DNA from: Gymnorhina tibicen
Lineage: Eukaryota > Chordata > Aves > Passeriformes > Artamidae
NCBI GenBank assembly: GCA_013399875.1
Contig: VXAZ01002529.1
Coordinates: forward strand, 62,001 to 126,000
DNA length: 64,000 nt
Reading direction: 5' to 3'
Shown here one piece after another: positions 25,599 through 38,690 of this stretch. Each line of letters opens with the position of its first letter. Within the stretch, counting starts at the first letter, position 1. A model generated the notes under the pieces. It saw only the letters and a list, made by a program, of their open reading frames with translations, was not told the DNA's origin and searched no databases. Position numbers and translations under genes: made by a program.

Positions 25599-27173
25599 GA
25601 TGGGGTGCCTTGTCTGAACACTATTGTTAGGGCTTTGGCTCTGCTCCTCTACAATATACCAGTTGCCTAACAGGGGCAGAGGAACAGATTAGGGAATATC
25701 TGTCTTCACTATGGAATTTGGAATGAAATTTGCATTGTAATTAATGGGACAACATATTCCTATGGCACTTACATTAAAGGCAGAGGAAAACTAATTTTTG
25801 TTTTGAAAACATAAAGTAACATGTGGATATAGACATGGGGGAAGGCAGTGGTGTCTAATATAAACAGAAGGTTTTTTACAGTAATGTGATCTTTCAAGTT
25901 GAAACATACTTTCCTGGACTCAAGAAGAGAATATAAAGTTCAGGATCTTCTTTTTGGCCAAGATGTATTTTCCAAAATAGAGCTTACAAAAAGTTTTGTC
26001 ACTGCCTTATGGTGATGGAATGAACTAAATCCACTGGCACTCATGGTGATACCATGATGATATCTGTGCTGGAATGCCTCTTCAGGTCCCATTGTTTGGC
26101 GAACATCGGATAGGTTACCCAACTGGCCATGAAACTGGTCATGTTGCAGTTACTTATGAAGTGCTTACTACATATGCATCCAGAGTTTAACATGACCCTG
26201 GTAAGTCTTTACAGTTGACTAGGAATCTGTTATGGGACATCAGGTCCTGAAGGATCAAAGAACTTGTTGTATGCATATTTATTTCATACGATTTGAGGGC
26301 TCTCTGGTTAGCTGGAATTTCAGTGCAACAGACTATTTTACCTTTCAGGAAACTCACTGCTCTTATTGAGTTTAACCTGCTCTGCTGAAAGCAGTGCTGA
26401 GGACGTCAGATGCACCCATGCATAGCATGCTCCATAGCTGTGAGCCAAGGGACAGAATCACTTTCAAAGGAACAGTGGCACTTTCCTGGATTTTAAGTTA
26501 CCTGATGTACGTGCATGTTTAAGTATCCTTAATCTTACAGCTGAAGTAAAACCCTAGCATTTGCGCTTCAATATGTACAGTGAAAAAAATACCTGGAAAC
26601 ACATTTGAGTGTATCTATTACAGAGCTGCACTTTGGATTCTATTCTTGCATGCTTGCGGATGTGAACAGAAAGATTTGATTCAAAATGTGCATGGCTATG
26701 CATCCATGTTAGAGGCAAGGCTGTAGCAAGGGCATAGTGCACGCTTCCTACGGTGCTGTGCCCTGATCACAGAGAAGATGGGACAGCCTCACAAACCAGA
26801 GGCTGTCTGCTGAGCTGTAGGATTGCATGCCTGGGCTGTGTTCTGCAGTTCATCTTATTCTGTCCTTAGACAAGCAGTTACCTCAGGGCCTTCAATACCC
26901 TCAGCCACCCAGAACAAAGTCAATCCTTAAGGGAAAAAGGAAAAAAGGAGGAATCGCAGCACAGATAAAGGTCACTTTGAGGCAATAAAATGCCATGACA
27001 GAAAAGGAAAAATACACAATTGGATACAGAAAGCAGGCAGATTAGTGGTCTGAGCCTTATCTTTCATGAGTGAACACATATTATTTCTGCATGGTTTGAA
27101 CTGTGCTATAACTACAAACATATGTTTACAAAATTCAGGGTGTTGTTTGCCCACACTTTGGGGAAATACTTAA

Positions 27174-27224
27174 AAGGATGAGAATTTCTTCTATATCTTG
27201 CACACAAAAATAATCAAATCACAA
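27174..27224 (+). repeat. Copy 1 of a 51-bp diverged repeat pair
   Basis: The segment starts AAGGATGAGAATTTCTT and includes TATCTTGCACACAAAA. It aligns without gaps to 28,787-28,837 at about 44 of 51 positions, in the same orientation, 1,613 bases apart. Upstream of both copies lies a looser match including GGTGTTGT. The family is not recognised. Confidence 0.75.
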
Positions 27225-28786
27225 GTTTAAGGCTGTTAGTAAGAAGTTAAATAGGAAATACTGTTTTCTACTGAAAATATCAATAAATAATCAAATTTTA
27301 TTTCCAAACAATGTCTAGAGACTGCTTTAATAGATGCAGATTTTTGACAATCAGAAAATATGCACTTGTCTCTTATACACACCAGGGGTTTAAACTTTTT
27401 TTGTGATCCATGTAAATATTTTTATACAACGAGGTGTCTGTAAACTATCAGCCTTCCTACTTGTTTCCTTTCAGTTTCTCTAAGTCTTGTTGATACAACC
27501 CGTAATGAAATATGTTATGAACATGGAGATACAGGAAAAGACAAAAAATTGCGTTGAAGTGTAAATTCAAAAGTTCTCATTAACCAAAAATAACCAAATA
27601 TTTTTGTAACCAAGGTTGATCACTTATGCTGAAGGCTATAGGCTCCTACTGTTGAAATTCAGTCTAGAAAGAATGTTTTTTATGATTCATCCTGGGAAGG
27701 TATCACAATTTCCCAAAGCTCAGAGGAGCAGGACATCTGTATGCAAGAAATAAATCTTTACTGAATATTTATGAAAGAAAGAATGACTACAACGTAGATG
27801 CTTCCTGTACTTGAATAAGAAATAATATTGGAGTCTAAAACCCTTCCAAAATATGAGAAAATTATCCTGGAATTCTATTCCTCTAAAGACAAAGAAGTAG
27901 AGATATAAAGATGAAGGCTCTTTGATTATGGAATGGTTATGTATAGGAGATACTTTGATTATCATGTATGTTGCATATTTCTGAGAGAATTTATAGCTTT
28001 GTTTTCAGATCTGCAGAGGTATGGAATGTAAATATAACTTTTACTAGATAAAGTTGGAGGAAAGAAAGGAGATAGAAAGTGACATTATTTCCCCTTGTAT
28101 TTCAAAAATGAACAAATAAATACACTAAGATATAAATTCTTCAGTAAGTATGGTCAAATCATATTATACTATTCAGCAAGGTCATAGATTTGTAACCATT
28201 GAACAGCAGATCCCATGCTAGCTAATACTGAGAATTAAGAATGATTTCGTTGGAAATAGGTCGTCTGTGATGACAGGAAGTATCAAATTAAGTATTATTA
28301 AAGCTGTATAGCAATTAGCCAAGAAAAATCCAAACAATTGTCAGAAGACACTAGTATAGCTTTTCTTTGCAACAGCTCAGAGAGACTGCTTGAGCATGCT
28401 GTTGCTGAATGAAATACCTTTTCTGTGGTTAAAATCCTCGTAACTGAGGTTCTCACCACAGGACATCCTAAAGAACCTGTGGTATATCCCAGTTTCTGAA
28501 GAAGGAATTTTTATACCGGTCTTGTAGCTTAGAAGATGCCCTTCAGAAGTGTGAAAGAAAACCCAAACAGAAATACATTAGCAAGTAAATTTCTTTTTCC
28601 TAGAAGTGGTTTACATGCACTTGCAGATTTCTGGGGCCTTCTAAACAGAATAAGGTCAAAAAGCATTGCTTCAGCAAATTTCCCACTACATAATTAACAT
28701 TCTTCTGACTTTAACCATCTCCAATTTTTACAGCATTTCCTGTTCCCTGTCACAATGACGGTGTTGTGTTGCAGGGATGTACTTTT

Positions 28787-28837
28787 AAGGATGAGAGTTT
28801 CTTGTGTATCTTGCACACAAAATGAACCAAATGACAA
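28787..28837 (+). repeat. Copy 2 of a 51-bp diverged repeat pair
   Basis: The segment starts AAGGATGAGAGTTTCTT and includes TATCTTGCACACAAAA. It pairs with 27,174-27,224. The surrounding DNA is not similar, which argues for a dispersed element or an old small duplication rather than a large segmental duplication. Confidence 0.75.
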
Positions 28838-29608
28838 TTGAAACAATATTGATTCTGTCCTATTTTAAAGGCAGGCACAGATCAGAGCCTCACACAAAGC
28901 TCATAAAAGATACAGAAATTGAATGCTAATAGCACAGCCTGTCACACTAACGAACTACTGCAGTTGCCAGAGATGTAGAACATACCATCTTAGCCATAAG
29001 TACTCATTTTTAAAGCAGTTCTTAAGAGCCATCTGGGTTCATCCAGAGCACCCCAAAGATTACTTTTACTGAAACTCAGCTGGAAAAAGCTGTTCTCAGT
29101 GAAAGAGTAGTGTCCCATAACTGTAGACTGAAGCCCTGGATCAGTTAAGAACACTGAAGAAACTATGGTTTATTTTGGCTTTTTTTTCATTCTGGTGTAG
29201 CATTAAAGAGAATTAACATAAGTCTTTTTGATCTGATACTGGGGGTTATTCAGTTATTCAGCTATTCAAGACACCAGGGCTGGTTTCACAGACTAAAAAA
29301 TGCCTGATTCTCTGAGCAAGAATAGACATCTCACGAGACTTGGCCCGCAGACTCCCCAGATTTCTATACATACTTCTGTTAACCTTATTTAGTCTTTATA
29401 TAAAGACATTGACAAGTACGTTTTTTTTAGAACTGTATATTTTCTATTTGATCCATCTAATGACCCTGATAGCACAACATTGCCTCAAACACCTTATTAT
29501 AAGCATTCTTCTTTCAACACACATATGAAGAAAGGAATAGTGTACTAGACAGCCTTCTTTTTATGGATGGTGGTAGTGGCTCCTGGACTCCAGGTGAGGT
29601 ACATGGCA

Positions 29609-30058
29609 TTAATTTGGTGAGTAATTATACAAAGTGAAAAGCACACACTGATTCTCTCCATGGGAATTTGGACTGCGTTGATTTTTTGGCAGTGGAATGA
29701 AACTATTTTTGGTAGCTTTATTGAAAAGAATCCAGGAAATCAGTTTCATTTTAGTAACAATGTCTGTTAGTGAAATACAGGGGATTTCACTTTGGTTAGT
29801 TATCTTGTATGTGAATACTAAATGGCAAAGTTCTTCAGGAGGTGCCCAGTTTACACCATGCTTAGCTAACAGAGCTAGCTTTCCACAGGCAAGCTGTCTG
29901 TCTGGCTCCATGTAATTAGGGCCTTTCTCCTTCAAAAACTGCCAGGCTCTATTTACATCTTGTGTTTTCCTTGTGACCGTGAACAAAAATATCTTCTTGG
30001 GCCCAGAGTTCAGGACACAGGGATAGCTGTTTATATAAAATACAGGGTAGTGGCCCAA
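29609..30058 (-). other. Unidentified minus-strand open frame, about 149 codons
   Basis: This is one of the longest stop-free runs in AT-rich DNA in the window. The listed start is a TTG, and the frame stays open about 15 codons further upstream with no ATG at its beginning, so it is not a complete conventional gene. The predicted peptide has balanced composition with stretches such as TRKTQDVNRAWQFLKEKG and LALLAKHGVNWAPPEELC. I do not recognise a domain. It could be an internal exon, a decayed retrocopy or transposon remnant, or chance. A different frame is open on the opposite strand at 29,960-30,361, which lowers confidence. Confidence 0.2.
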
Positions 30059-32164
30059 CAGGGTCTGCTTTCTCTCCTGTTTGACCTCAGTAAAGCTACA
30101 GGTCTGTCACAACCCTGCCTACTCTTAGACAACTTGCAAGTGGACTTCTCCTCACTCTTCCACTTTTTTCTAGTTTTTTATGGCAGATTTTTCTGTAAGA
30201 GAGCTTGCTGTCCTCTGTGCTTGCACACTGGAAATCTGTCTGCAAAGATGGACATAAAACAGAACGGTACTATTGAGAATATTCACAGCTGTAATCATAG
30301 TAACATTACCTTGGGTCTTCATTTCGCTATTAGACAGATAACTTCTCTTTCTGACATGTGATTTTTATAATTTTGTAGAGTGAAGAAAGTCAATTTAGGC
30401 TGCTTATATCGCTTCATACTCTTGGAAAGACTGCCCTGTAATTTACGGTGAGCTGTGTTTAGCTTTGCCAGAGTGTTAGTCCTTAAAACATTAAAATAGT
30501 TAGCTTGAGGTTATGTTTCCTTCTGGAAGAGTTTCTACTAAACCTTTAATTGAAATTAAAAGCAGACTAGGAGGTATCTTGCACATCAGTGGGTTTATTT
30601 CAGGATATGGTTGCAATTGCTAACACTGATAATGTTTAAACTATTGCCAAATGAAGAATGAAGTGCTGTATGAGAAAGAAAAATGTTGATTACTTACTGT
30701 AAGAAGAAACAATGCAACCAAGTGCCAGTCATGTATCTAGCCAGACTAAATAAATAAATAAGCCCAATTTTAAATTCCACATGCATCCCAAAGACTTACT
30801 CCCAGGAAGGCATCCTGGGAAAAAAGTCCTCTATATATATAAAAGGAAGCAAAACACCACCATTTTCATTTAAAAAAATAAGATCAAGAAATGTTTTGGT
30901 GAATACCTTGAGGTTTTCATATAGCAATTTTTAGTATTTGCTTTTATAGTAGTCTACTCCAAAATGAAATATGTTTTGCTTACCGTGCTGTGGGACACAG
31001 CACTATTTTTCTTTTCCCACAAGTCAGTGACAAGGACTTGCTAAAAGCAATATTATAGTGATAGCATTTTCAGAGCTCTGTGGAAGACTTAACTATAGTA
31101 CGTCACTTCTAGGAAGACCTCCTCGTCACTTGTGAGTAGCCTGAAAGCTGAAGAGGGAGGGAAAAAAAGGGGGAAAAAAAGTTCTGCTTAACTCTTCCCT
31201 ATTCACAGACTTCACAGCAGCTGTGCTGCTTAGGTGCACCAGGAAATCTGTGTAAGTACTACACAATATTGTGGTCCAGGGTAACCCAAGCTAACTGGAA
31301 GCTAGATTTGTAAGAAGCTCTTGGGTATTGCAGTAAGAACTTCCAGTGTATGGATAGGTTTAGTGCACTTACTAGTCCAGAGCTGGCCCAGGCTCTTCCC
31401 AAGGGACAACCAGTCACCCAAAACAAAACCCCTGAAGGTCAGCATGCTGCATGCTTGTGAGTTTGCAGGGGACAGAGCTGAGGAGCATTGTTTCTAGAAT
31501 ATGTTGTCTGGTGGGAAGCAATGTCTTCCATCTGAAATGCTGATCTGAAGGCATCTAAATTTGTCACTTTCTTTCACTTTGTCTTTCTCTGTTTTTCAAA
31601 TTTCACTCCGCTGCCAAGATGTAATAGCCAGCTGCAGGCTGCTTACATGGGAGTTTTCAGTTGTTCTCTCACTGGCTGATTCAGATGGATTACCTGACCT
31701 CCCATTTTCCATGTACTCCTTCAGCACACTGACCGTGGCTGATGATTCCCTCTGAACTCATAATTTTGCACAGCCCAGCTCTCCTTGGAGTGGAACCCTA
31801 ATGCCAGTGCTTGTCATCTTATTCTGTGGCTATAATGATCCAGATCTTTATCAAGGTCAGCTGTGAAGAAATGTGACTTTGTAACAGGGTTCTGGTGGGA
31901 GGGCTGGGGTCCAGAGAGGTTTAGGTTTGTGTGGCAGAGGGAAGGTGGTGTGAAGTGGTTGTGAATAGAAAGCAGCAGTGGTAGCCTGTGATCAGTTGTC
32001 TGCCTGCTGCAGGGTGACAATAGTATTTCCCTGCCTCGGAGAGGTTCATGTCCTGTGATGGGGACTTCAGGGAAAGTACTCATCTTCTCTTAATTTTTGC
32101 ATAGCTCTCACAAAGTCATACAGGTTTTTACCTAAATAATAGCAAAACAACTTTTCTCAGCAGC

Positions 32165-32330
32165 TGATATTAAAGCACTACAAGAAAACATTGTTAGCCC
32201 TATTTCAGTCATGATGAAACCAAAGTCTGGGGAGGTAAAGAGTGTGAGGTGACCCAGCCAGCTCCTGGGCAAGTTAGCTCTGAAGAAAGCTTACGTTTCT
32301 TGAGATGCATCCCATGACTAAACTCTGTAA
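32165..32330 (-). mobile_element. MIR-like SINE relic, antisense
   Basis: TTAAAGCACTACAAGAAAAC, GTTAGCCCTATTTCAGTCATGATGAAACC, GGGGAGGTAAAGAGTGTGAGGTGACCCAGCCAGC and GGGCAAGTTAGCTCTG follow the antisense MIR order ('aaagcactttacaa...ccccattttacagatgaggaaact...gaggttaagtgacttgcccaaggtcacacagc'). Edges are approximate. Confidence 0.6.
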
Positions 32331-32881
32331 AAGTTTAATTAATAGAGCAGGATTTAGCCTGTAATAAAGCACTTGATCTCACGTGCTATACCCTGGTCTC
32401 AGGCAGTGGGAACACAGCTGAGTCTGGTAATTTTCTTGTAATGTTTCTTTCAGTCTTCAAACTGAGCACTGCACTGAAGGGAAGCTGCTGAAGACTTCTG
32501 TCTTTTACATGTGCTACAATGCTAATTCTCATAATTTCTTAAAAAGGAAGGATTTAGTTGCATGGGAACCATTTGAGGCGTGTTGTGTATCACTCATGGT
32601 TTGGCTATCTGTTCTGTATCAGCAACTCAGGTGTGATTCTTACCTTGTTGCTTTCAAGAACAGTTGAATTCAAGTATGTTATCAGATGCTGTATTCCTGT
32701 ATAGACTGGAGGAGGAAATATCACACAGCATGGAACTGGATTGCAGAAAGAGAAAAGAATGCCAAAGTATATTAGTTATTGCAGATAAAATGTCAGACAA
32801 AATCCAGGGGAGGTTTGAGGAGCAGGGCTACCTACTCCAAAGCATTGTCTGAAACACACTCAGCAAGAGTGTGACCAGTCA

Positions 32882-32970
32882 GAGAATCACAGAATGGGTA
32901 AGTCTGGAAGGGACCAGACTGGATCATCTGATCCAACCACCCTGCTCAAGCAGGGTCATCCTAATGACAC
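32882..32970 (-). mobile_element. CR1 LINE 3' end, antisense
   Basis: GAATCACAGAATGGGTAAGTCTGGAAGGGACC, followed by TGGATCATCTGATCCAACC and CTGCTCAAGCAGGGTCATCC, is the reverse complement of the CR1 3' terminus ('gaatcacagaatggttgggttggaagggaccttaaagatcatctagttccaaccccc'). The 3' end of the element is at the left edge. It is a very short 5'-truncated copy, typical of bird genomes. Confidence 0.9.
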
Positions 32971-33724
32971 AGAATGCCATTAAATGGCACAAAAAATTCT
33001 CTACTGAGTGGAGGTGCATATTAGGGGCATATTGATCAGCAAATAACTTGCAACTGGAACTGAAGAAATAGTAGAGATCAGTGAAGCCATTGCAAGTCAG
33101 CATTCATAGCTGATCTGCTATTGTATGCATAATGCCATCCACTGAGGTGCACATAGGAAAATACGGAATATGAAAAAAGAAACGTGCACTTAGAACTACT
33201 GATATGTTTATGAGAAAAACTGGTGTTACCAAATACAGGAAAATATCCTCCGTACAATATCCACTCAGTGACCCAAAGGCTGGGCTCTCAGCCAAGACCC
33301 TAAACAAAAGTAATGTGTTAAGATGCACGTACTGTTGATTGGAGCCAAAAGCTGCAGCTTCTTTGGAGGACTGCATGCCTGCGCACGCTGTGTGGCATGA
33401 GTGCAGGTACCCGTCACATCAGTAAAATGTGACAAGTAACACTGTGTCCTCTCAAATATCTAAACATACTGGAAGAGTTTGATCTTGAAAATGTGCAAGT
33501 CTGCAACAGTTATTTGTCCCTTCACTGGATGCCTGCTGGACACAATTCACCAAGACCCAGGTTTCTAAGCTCTGATAAAGATTTTTACCTGTACCATTAC
33601 ACCTCACTGAGCATTTTCCGAACTATTTCACTGATGGGATTCACCTGGAATTTAACAACATTCTGTGTTTAAATTGAGCACTTCAGGCTTTCATGGAGAA
33701 AGTAATTTTAATCACTGTTGCAAT

Positions 33725-33811
33725 AAAAAAGGGAAGAGGAAGGGGAAAGGGAAGAGGAAGGGGAAAGGGAAGGGAAAGGGGAAAGGGAAGGGGAAGGAGA
33801 AGGGAAAAGGG
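33725..33811 (+). repeat. 87-bp uninterrupted homopurine tract
   Basis: Every base from 33,725 to 33,811 is A or G, built from GGGAAGAGGAAG and GGGGAAAGGGAA modules. It is a polypurine-polypyrimidine repeat able to form triplex (H-DNA), and 33,760-33,781 fits a four-run G-quadruplex pattern with loops of 3, 2 and 3. The low-complexity Gly/Arg/Lys frame over it is not a gene. Confidence 0.95.
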
Positions 33812-36800
33812 TTCATCTGAAATGGTCCACTGTCATAGTGCTGTAAGTAGAGTAGCGAACCTAAGCATTGTTGATGAAGTAAAAAGTTTTGTAGGAAGTT
33901 TATGGCTTCCTATTTCAGTCTGATAGTTGCCTAAAGCTGCAGTGTGAGCATTGCTTCCTACATCTGTGACTCCATCTCTTTACTGACAATTATTCTTAGC
34001 TGTTCTTAGGCTTCAGAGGTTCCATTTTCCTATATTTGGTTGCAAAAGGTGAATTTAGATCTGCATAATCTCTTTTTACTAACAACCTATGTTCAGAGAA
34101 AGTAATGCAATTTCATATTTAAGTGCTTAGAAATTATTTTTGAAGTCTGCAAAGCAGATTTGTGGTGTGAAAGAGTTGTCTGCCAGTAAGTTCATACTTT
34201 TATGGTATTTTTAAAAAACCTTGAAAGCATAACCACAAAAATGAGTAACATTAAAACTGGATACAAAGTGCTCAGTGTAAAGCTTTTTCTCAGACTGACT
34301 GGAATAAAATTAGACATCCATCAATTTAGAGCATCAAAGATCTAAAGTGTATTTCAAATATCTGAATTTATTTTTAGATTTCTTCTGCATAATAAATAGA
34401 GGAAAGAAACATACTTCCAAACTGTGTGTTAAGGATCATATGCTTAAAATTATATTAATTCAGTGTCTTAAGTAATACCCAGGAAACTTGATAAACATTA
34501 TTTTCTATGCATATTGGCCCCATAATATATATGGCTCCATTTGATTTTAGAGGGAAAGAACAAGCTGGTAATAATACGGTCCTCTCCAATGTATTTCAAA
34601 TAATTTTACCAGTGTTTTGGAATAAACTCAGAGCTCCCTCTGAGGTATGTGCCTGAGCCTGGGGCTGCAGGAAGGTAGACATGCCCTGAGTCAGGAGGCA
34701 GCTCCTGGCTCCCTGCCTTCCCCTGTCATGGGCCCCGGACACAGCCGCCACTCCCACGAGGTGCAAGTGCTCGCGGCTGCCATGGCTGGGCTTGCCACTC
34801 TATTACAGTCACACTGCACTAATCCTTGTCCCACTAAACCTCTGCTTCTGCACTTTGCTGATAGTTTGCACAGTCATCACCTCCTGGGCCAGCCAAGCAG
34901 AGATGAGGACTCGGTGCTGGCTGCAGTGGTGTTCCCTGCCCCTGTGATTAGCCCTAGGCAAGTCAGGAGGCACTTAGGAGGCATTTGGGAGGGCTCATAC
35001 AGTAGTGGTGTCTCTCTGGTAGACAGTTTCTCTTTTACTAGACCTTGTCAGGTGCCCCTGAGAAATTGTTTGGACAATGCTTTTTTGTCTTTTTCTTTTT
35101 AACTACAGGAAAGACTGGATAATGCCTTGTAATGTGAAGGTTTCTCTGCTGTCATCTCTGAATGTCAAGTACAATTAGAAGCTTGCAGAAGCAGTACAAA
35201 AGCTAATCCATTTGGAGTACTCTTGAGCACTTGACCTCCTTTTATCTTGGGGCAGTGAGCTTCACAGATTAATGAAGTGTTTCTAGACTGTTGGTCTTCA
35301 GCATCACTTGGTGTCAGCTTCCCTGAATACAGATCACCAGGACCACCTTGTTCATGGTGCAAAGACCCTTCCTGAGCGAGCGTGGCCCAGCTGCAAGGCA
35401 GCACCACAGGGCTTGTAGGCCAAGGTCACTGTGAGTTGTGGAATCAGCCTGCCCTGGGTAAAAGGCTACTATTGTTCAAAAATTTTTACTCAGTAGCATT
35501 TGGGGCTGATTTTGCACTGGCACAAATGAGATGAACAGTCTATAGAATCAGAAATCTATACATTCAAGGCATTCAAGGCCACATTTCATTCACCTCTATA
35601 TGAATTCTGACTTGGCTACATAAGGAAAGCCCATGTCATACAGTGGAAGTCTCAAGTTACTTCATTTATACCCCATAAAATTCAAGAAATGCAGAAGCAA
35701 ATCACTAACCCCAGTGAAGAACAACTACCCCCCAAAAATCATTAATCTCTGAGCCTAATCACCCCTTGTACATCCAAAGCCTCCCCAAAAGACCAGACTA
35801 ATAAATGGGCTGATTGTACCATGCCTGAAGGTCACAAATTTGGGGCTATTTCTGACCACAGGGGAAGAGGAAAAAATTTCAAAACCCAGAAGACCTTGCA
35901 TTGTGCAGACTCCCAGAAGTCCTCCTTCAGCTGAAGATGTGTCAGTCCCAGCCCTTCCCCTTTCCTCTTAGCTGGTTATTAGCAACTCTGGAATCTCTGT
36001 CTCCACAGACTGGCAGCTGAGGTTTTCCTTGGGATCGCTTTGCTTTTGCAGGAGTAGTTGGGTTGTTATAAGACCCAGTTGTGTTTTGGGCTATGCTTGG
36101 GCCAGCCCAGAAATTAGTCTGGAACAAGCCTTTTGTATTTTCTGTTGTGTGTAACCAAGTGTTTGCTTTTTGCTGCTTGAGCACCTTTAGGCTGAGGGAG
36201 GTTGGTTACAGGAAGTGGTGACCAAGTTTGAACAAATCCAAGCATCTGATACTTTCCACCTGGGAGTTATTAACTAATATCTACCATATTCCAGTAATAT
36301 CAAAATTGCAAATCAGTTGAACAAAGCAGTAAAGGACTAATTTTTAAAATTACTATTATTTTTGGGTTTTTCTGAATTATCAGTCTAAATTCATCTTTAA
36401 GTGCTGTAAAGGATAAACATATTGTGCTTGTAGAGGGTAGTATGTTCAAGGCCCAGTGGATCTGCTATTTTTTTCTGAAGGGGAATACTGTACTTCTTAG
36501 GTCTACCCAAAAGCAGTTCCAGAGGTTTGTTCAAAACAGTTTGCCCTCAGAAATTCTGGGAAGCTGCTTTAACCAAAGAGTTGAGCATAATGGACTAAAG
36601 CACGGTCTGGCTTCTTTTGAGGTACGTTCAAGCACTTGGCAGCTTGAGGTGTCCATAGCAGGTGCTGGATTTGCTATAAGTGGGCAATTTATAAACAGAG
36701 CTGACAACTGGGAAAACAGAGCGTCAGGAGTGCAGCATTCCTGAGCTGGTGGTGCCTTGCCCATCAGATGCTCCCCAGCACAGGGTTCAGAAGAGCGGCC

Positions 36801-37800
36801 GCTTAAGCGGGGCCAGTTGCTTACAGGCAGAGCACTGCTACGTCAGGGCATGTGACAGTACTGCTAGGTAGCTCCACAGACCAGTGCAAATCAGTTTCTG
36901 CTCTTCTGTCCTTCCTTAATCGACGGTACATGTTGGTTAATTCTCGGTTAAATGGTCATTACTGTCTGCATTTTGTTAAGAGAAAGACCCTAGTAAGGTT
37001 TTACTCAGGCTTGCTTTTAAATGTTATTGAAGGTTTTGCTATTTTCTGCATAAGCAGCTTGGCTCACCATATGTTTGTGCTCATGTTTTTGGAGCTTATT
37101 ATTTGCCTTCACTGAACATTTCTCAAGTCAGTCTGAAGTCTCGAGTAACTTAGAAATGTAGATCATCCTCCAAAGAGACAGGGGTTCTAGGGTTTATTAT
37201 AGCAGAACTGGCTGTAAGGGAGGCACTGGTGCTGCACTGCGACCAGCTGGGAGGTTGACCCTGGCCCCCATTCCACTAAACTTCACTCTTCATGGATTGG
37301 ATGATCCATGCTTTCATTATGCTTTCTGAGGTCAGCAAGTCCAGTAGGAACAGAAGTGTCTCGTGACTCCTTCACAGACTTTTGTTTGCTTCCTTCAAGC
37401 TAAAACAAGCCAAAGAACAGAAGAGAAAAGGAAAAAACCCTGACTCTTCTTCCTCCACTTGTTTCCAGCAAGCAACCAATTTCCCTGGAGAAGGAGCTCT
37501 GGTGCTCCAGGCCTTCAGCTCCTTCCCTCAAAACACAGGTAGCATCTCATGGTGGTTGCAAACTCGCAATTTCATTACTCTGCCCAGGAGAACATCTGCT
37601 TCTGCTTTGCAAGCTGTTCTTCTCCATTCTCCCCTTTACTTCCACATTCTTCAAGAGGTCAGATACACAGAGATATGAGGCTTTTTATTTTTTTTCACAC
37701 TCCTGCCCTATCATTCTGCAACAATGTGTTAATCTTAACACTCACATTATTATTTTTCATTTCTTAGCCAGAAATGGGAGGCAAACCTATCTCTGATCCC

Positions 37801-37930
37801 TACAGCAGTATAGTAACTCACTCAGCAAGGCATCCTTTCAGGGCATTGGAGACAGGTTTGAATCTCTGCTCCATCAGATTGCTACTGGGAATTCATTCAA
37901 GGAACACTTTCTCCTGCTACCATTGATTCA
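37801..37930 (+). mobile_element. MIR-like SINE relic, sense, with tRNA-derived head
   Basis: ACAGCAGTATAGTAACTCACTCAGCA is followed by GGAGACAGGTTTGAATCTCTGCTCC. The second block resembles a RNA polymerase III B box (GGTTTGAATCTC against consensus GGTTCGANNCC) and the matching MIR segment 'ggagacctgggttcgaatcccggctc'. It cannot be folded into a complete tRNA, so a SINE relic is the better reading. Confidence 0.5.
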
Positions 37931-38602
37931 TACTGTATTAGTGAATAAATGTTCACTGGACTAGAAAGATGGGTTTTGCTCTGGGCAGTAAATCACTCAA
38001 AGCAGGAGGCTTGTCCCTCTCTAGGTGAAGTGAAGCTCGGAGCATGAGCCTATCTGCAATTCTGTGGCAGGGCTTCTACCTGTGCTCTCTTTTCCATCCT
38101 TCTTCTCCAGAAAATCATCCCGGGAGCCAAGGAACATTGATTGATGCAGTTCGTGCTTCATCAGATCTGCTGCTATTTTTGATTTCTGCAAAGGCACATT
38201 TTCAGCAACTGTTTCATTACGAGGCTGCTAAGAAGTTAGAGAAGTGCTATCCAGGACACTGATGAGCTCTGACAGGCACTGTTTCAAAAAGAGTGATGGC
38301 AGATTTTAATGACAGAAATCTGGATGGGCATAGTGTTACTGCTATTTATAGTCCTAAACCATTAAGGCCTTTAAACAGCAATAACCTATGATTGAGTGGG
38401 ATTATTTACTTGCTTTCATTTCTGAATATCCTCAAGCACTTTGATAGATCAAGGCTGTGGGGAACAAGCTGTGAGCAGATCATCTGCAAGCCCACAAATG
38501 TGAACACTGAAAGATATAGATATATCTGTCCTAATCATCCATGGATGTTATATTGTATTGTATAACAAGTTATAATCTGAATATACCTGCAGCAGCGTAG
38601 CT

Positions 38603-38690
38603 GTGATGTTAAGCATATGGATAACTTTTGCTAACAGGTGATGTTAAGCATACGCCTAATTTCAAACATTTGGGTAACATTTGCTAACAG
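38603..38690. repeat. Tandem duplication with an insertion in the second copy
   Basis: GTGATGTTAAGCATA begins at 38,603 and again at 38,638. Both copies end with TTTGCTAACAG preceded by GGATAAC or GGGTAAC. The second copy carries about 18 extra bases in the middle. Confidence 0.8.

Larger units (their letters stand above)
19870..32164. other. No supported gene; AT-rich DNA
   Basis: Apart from a small SINE-like segment near 20.1 kb, a 51-bp repeat pair (27.2 and 28.8 kb) and one unidentified minus-strand frame (29.6-30.1 kb), I see nothing interpretable. Short frames at 22.0-22.8 kb overlap in several registers on both strands and are not credible genes. Confidence 0.65.

Noticed and set aside
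34647..35102. 151-codon + strand frame
   Set aside because: It lies in a moderately GC-rich patch with Ser/His/Leu-rich low-complexity composition. There is no recognisable domain, promoter or splice signal.
37840..37875. Possible tRNA gene from a B-box-like GGTTTGAATCTC
   Set aside because: No acceptor-stem pairing or complete cloverleaf is visible. The surrounding sequence matches a tRNA-derived SINE head better.
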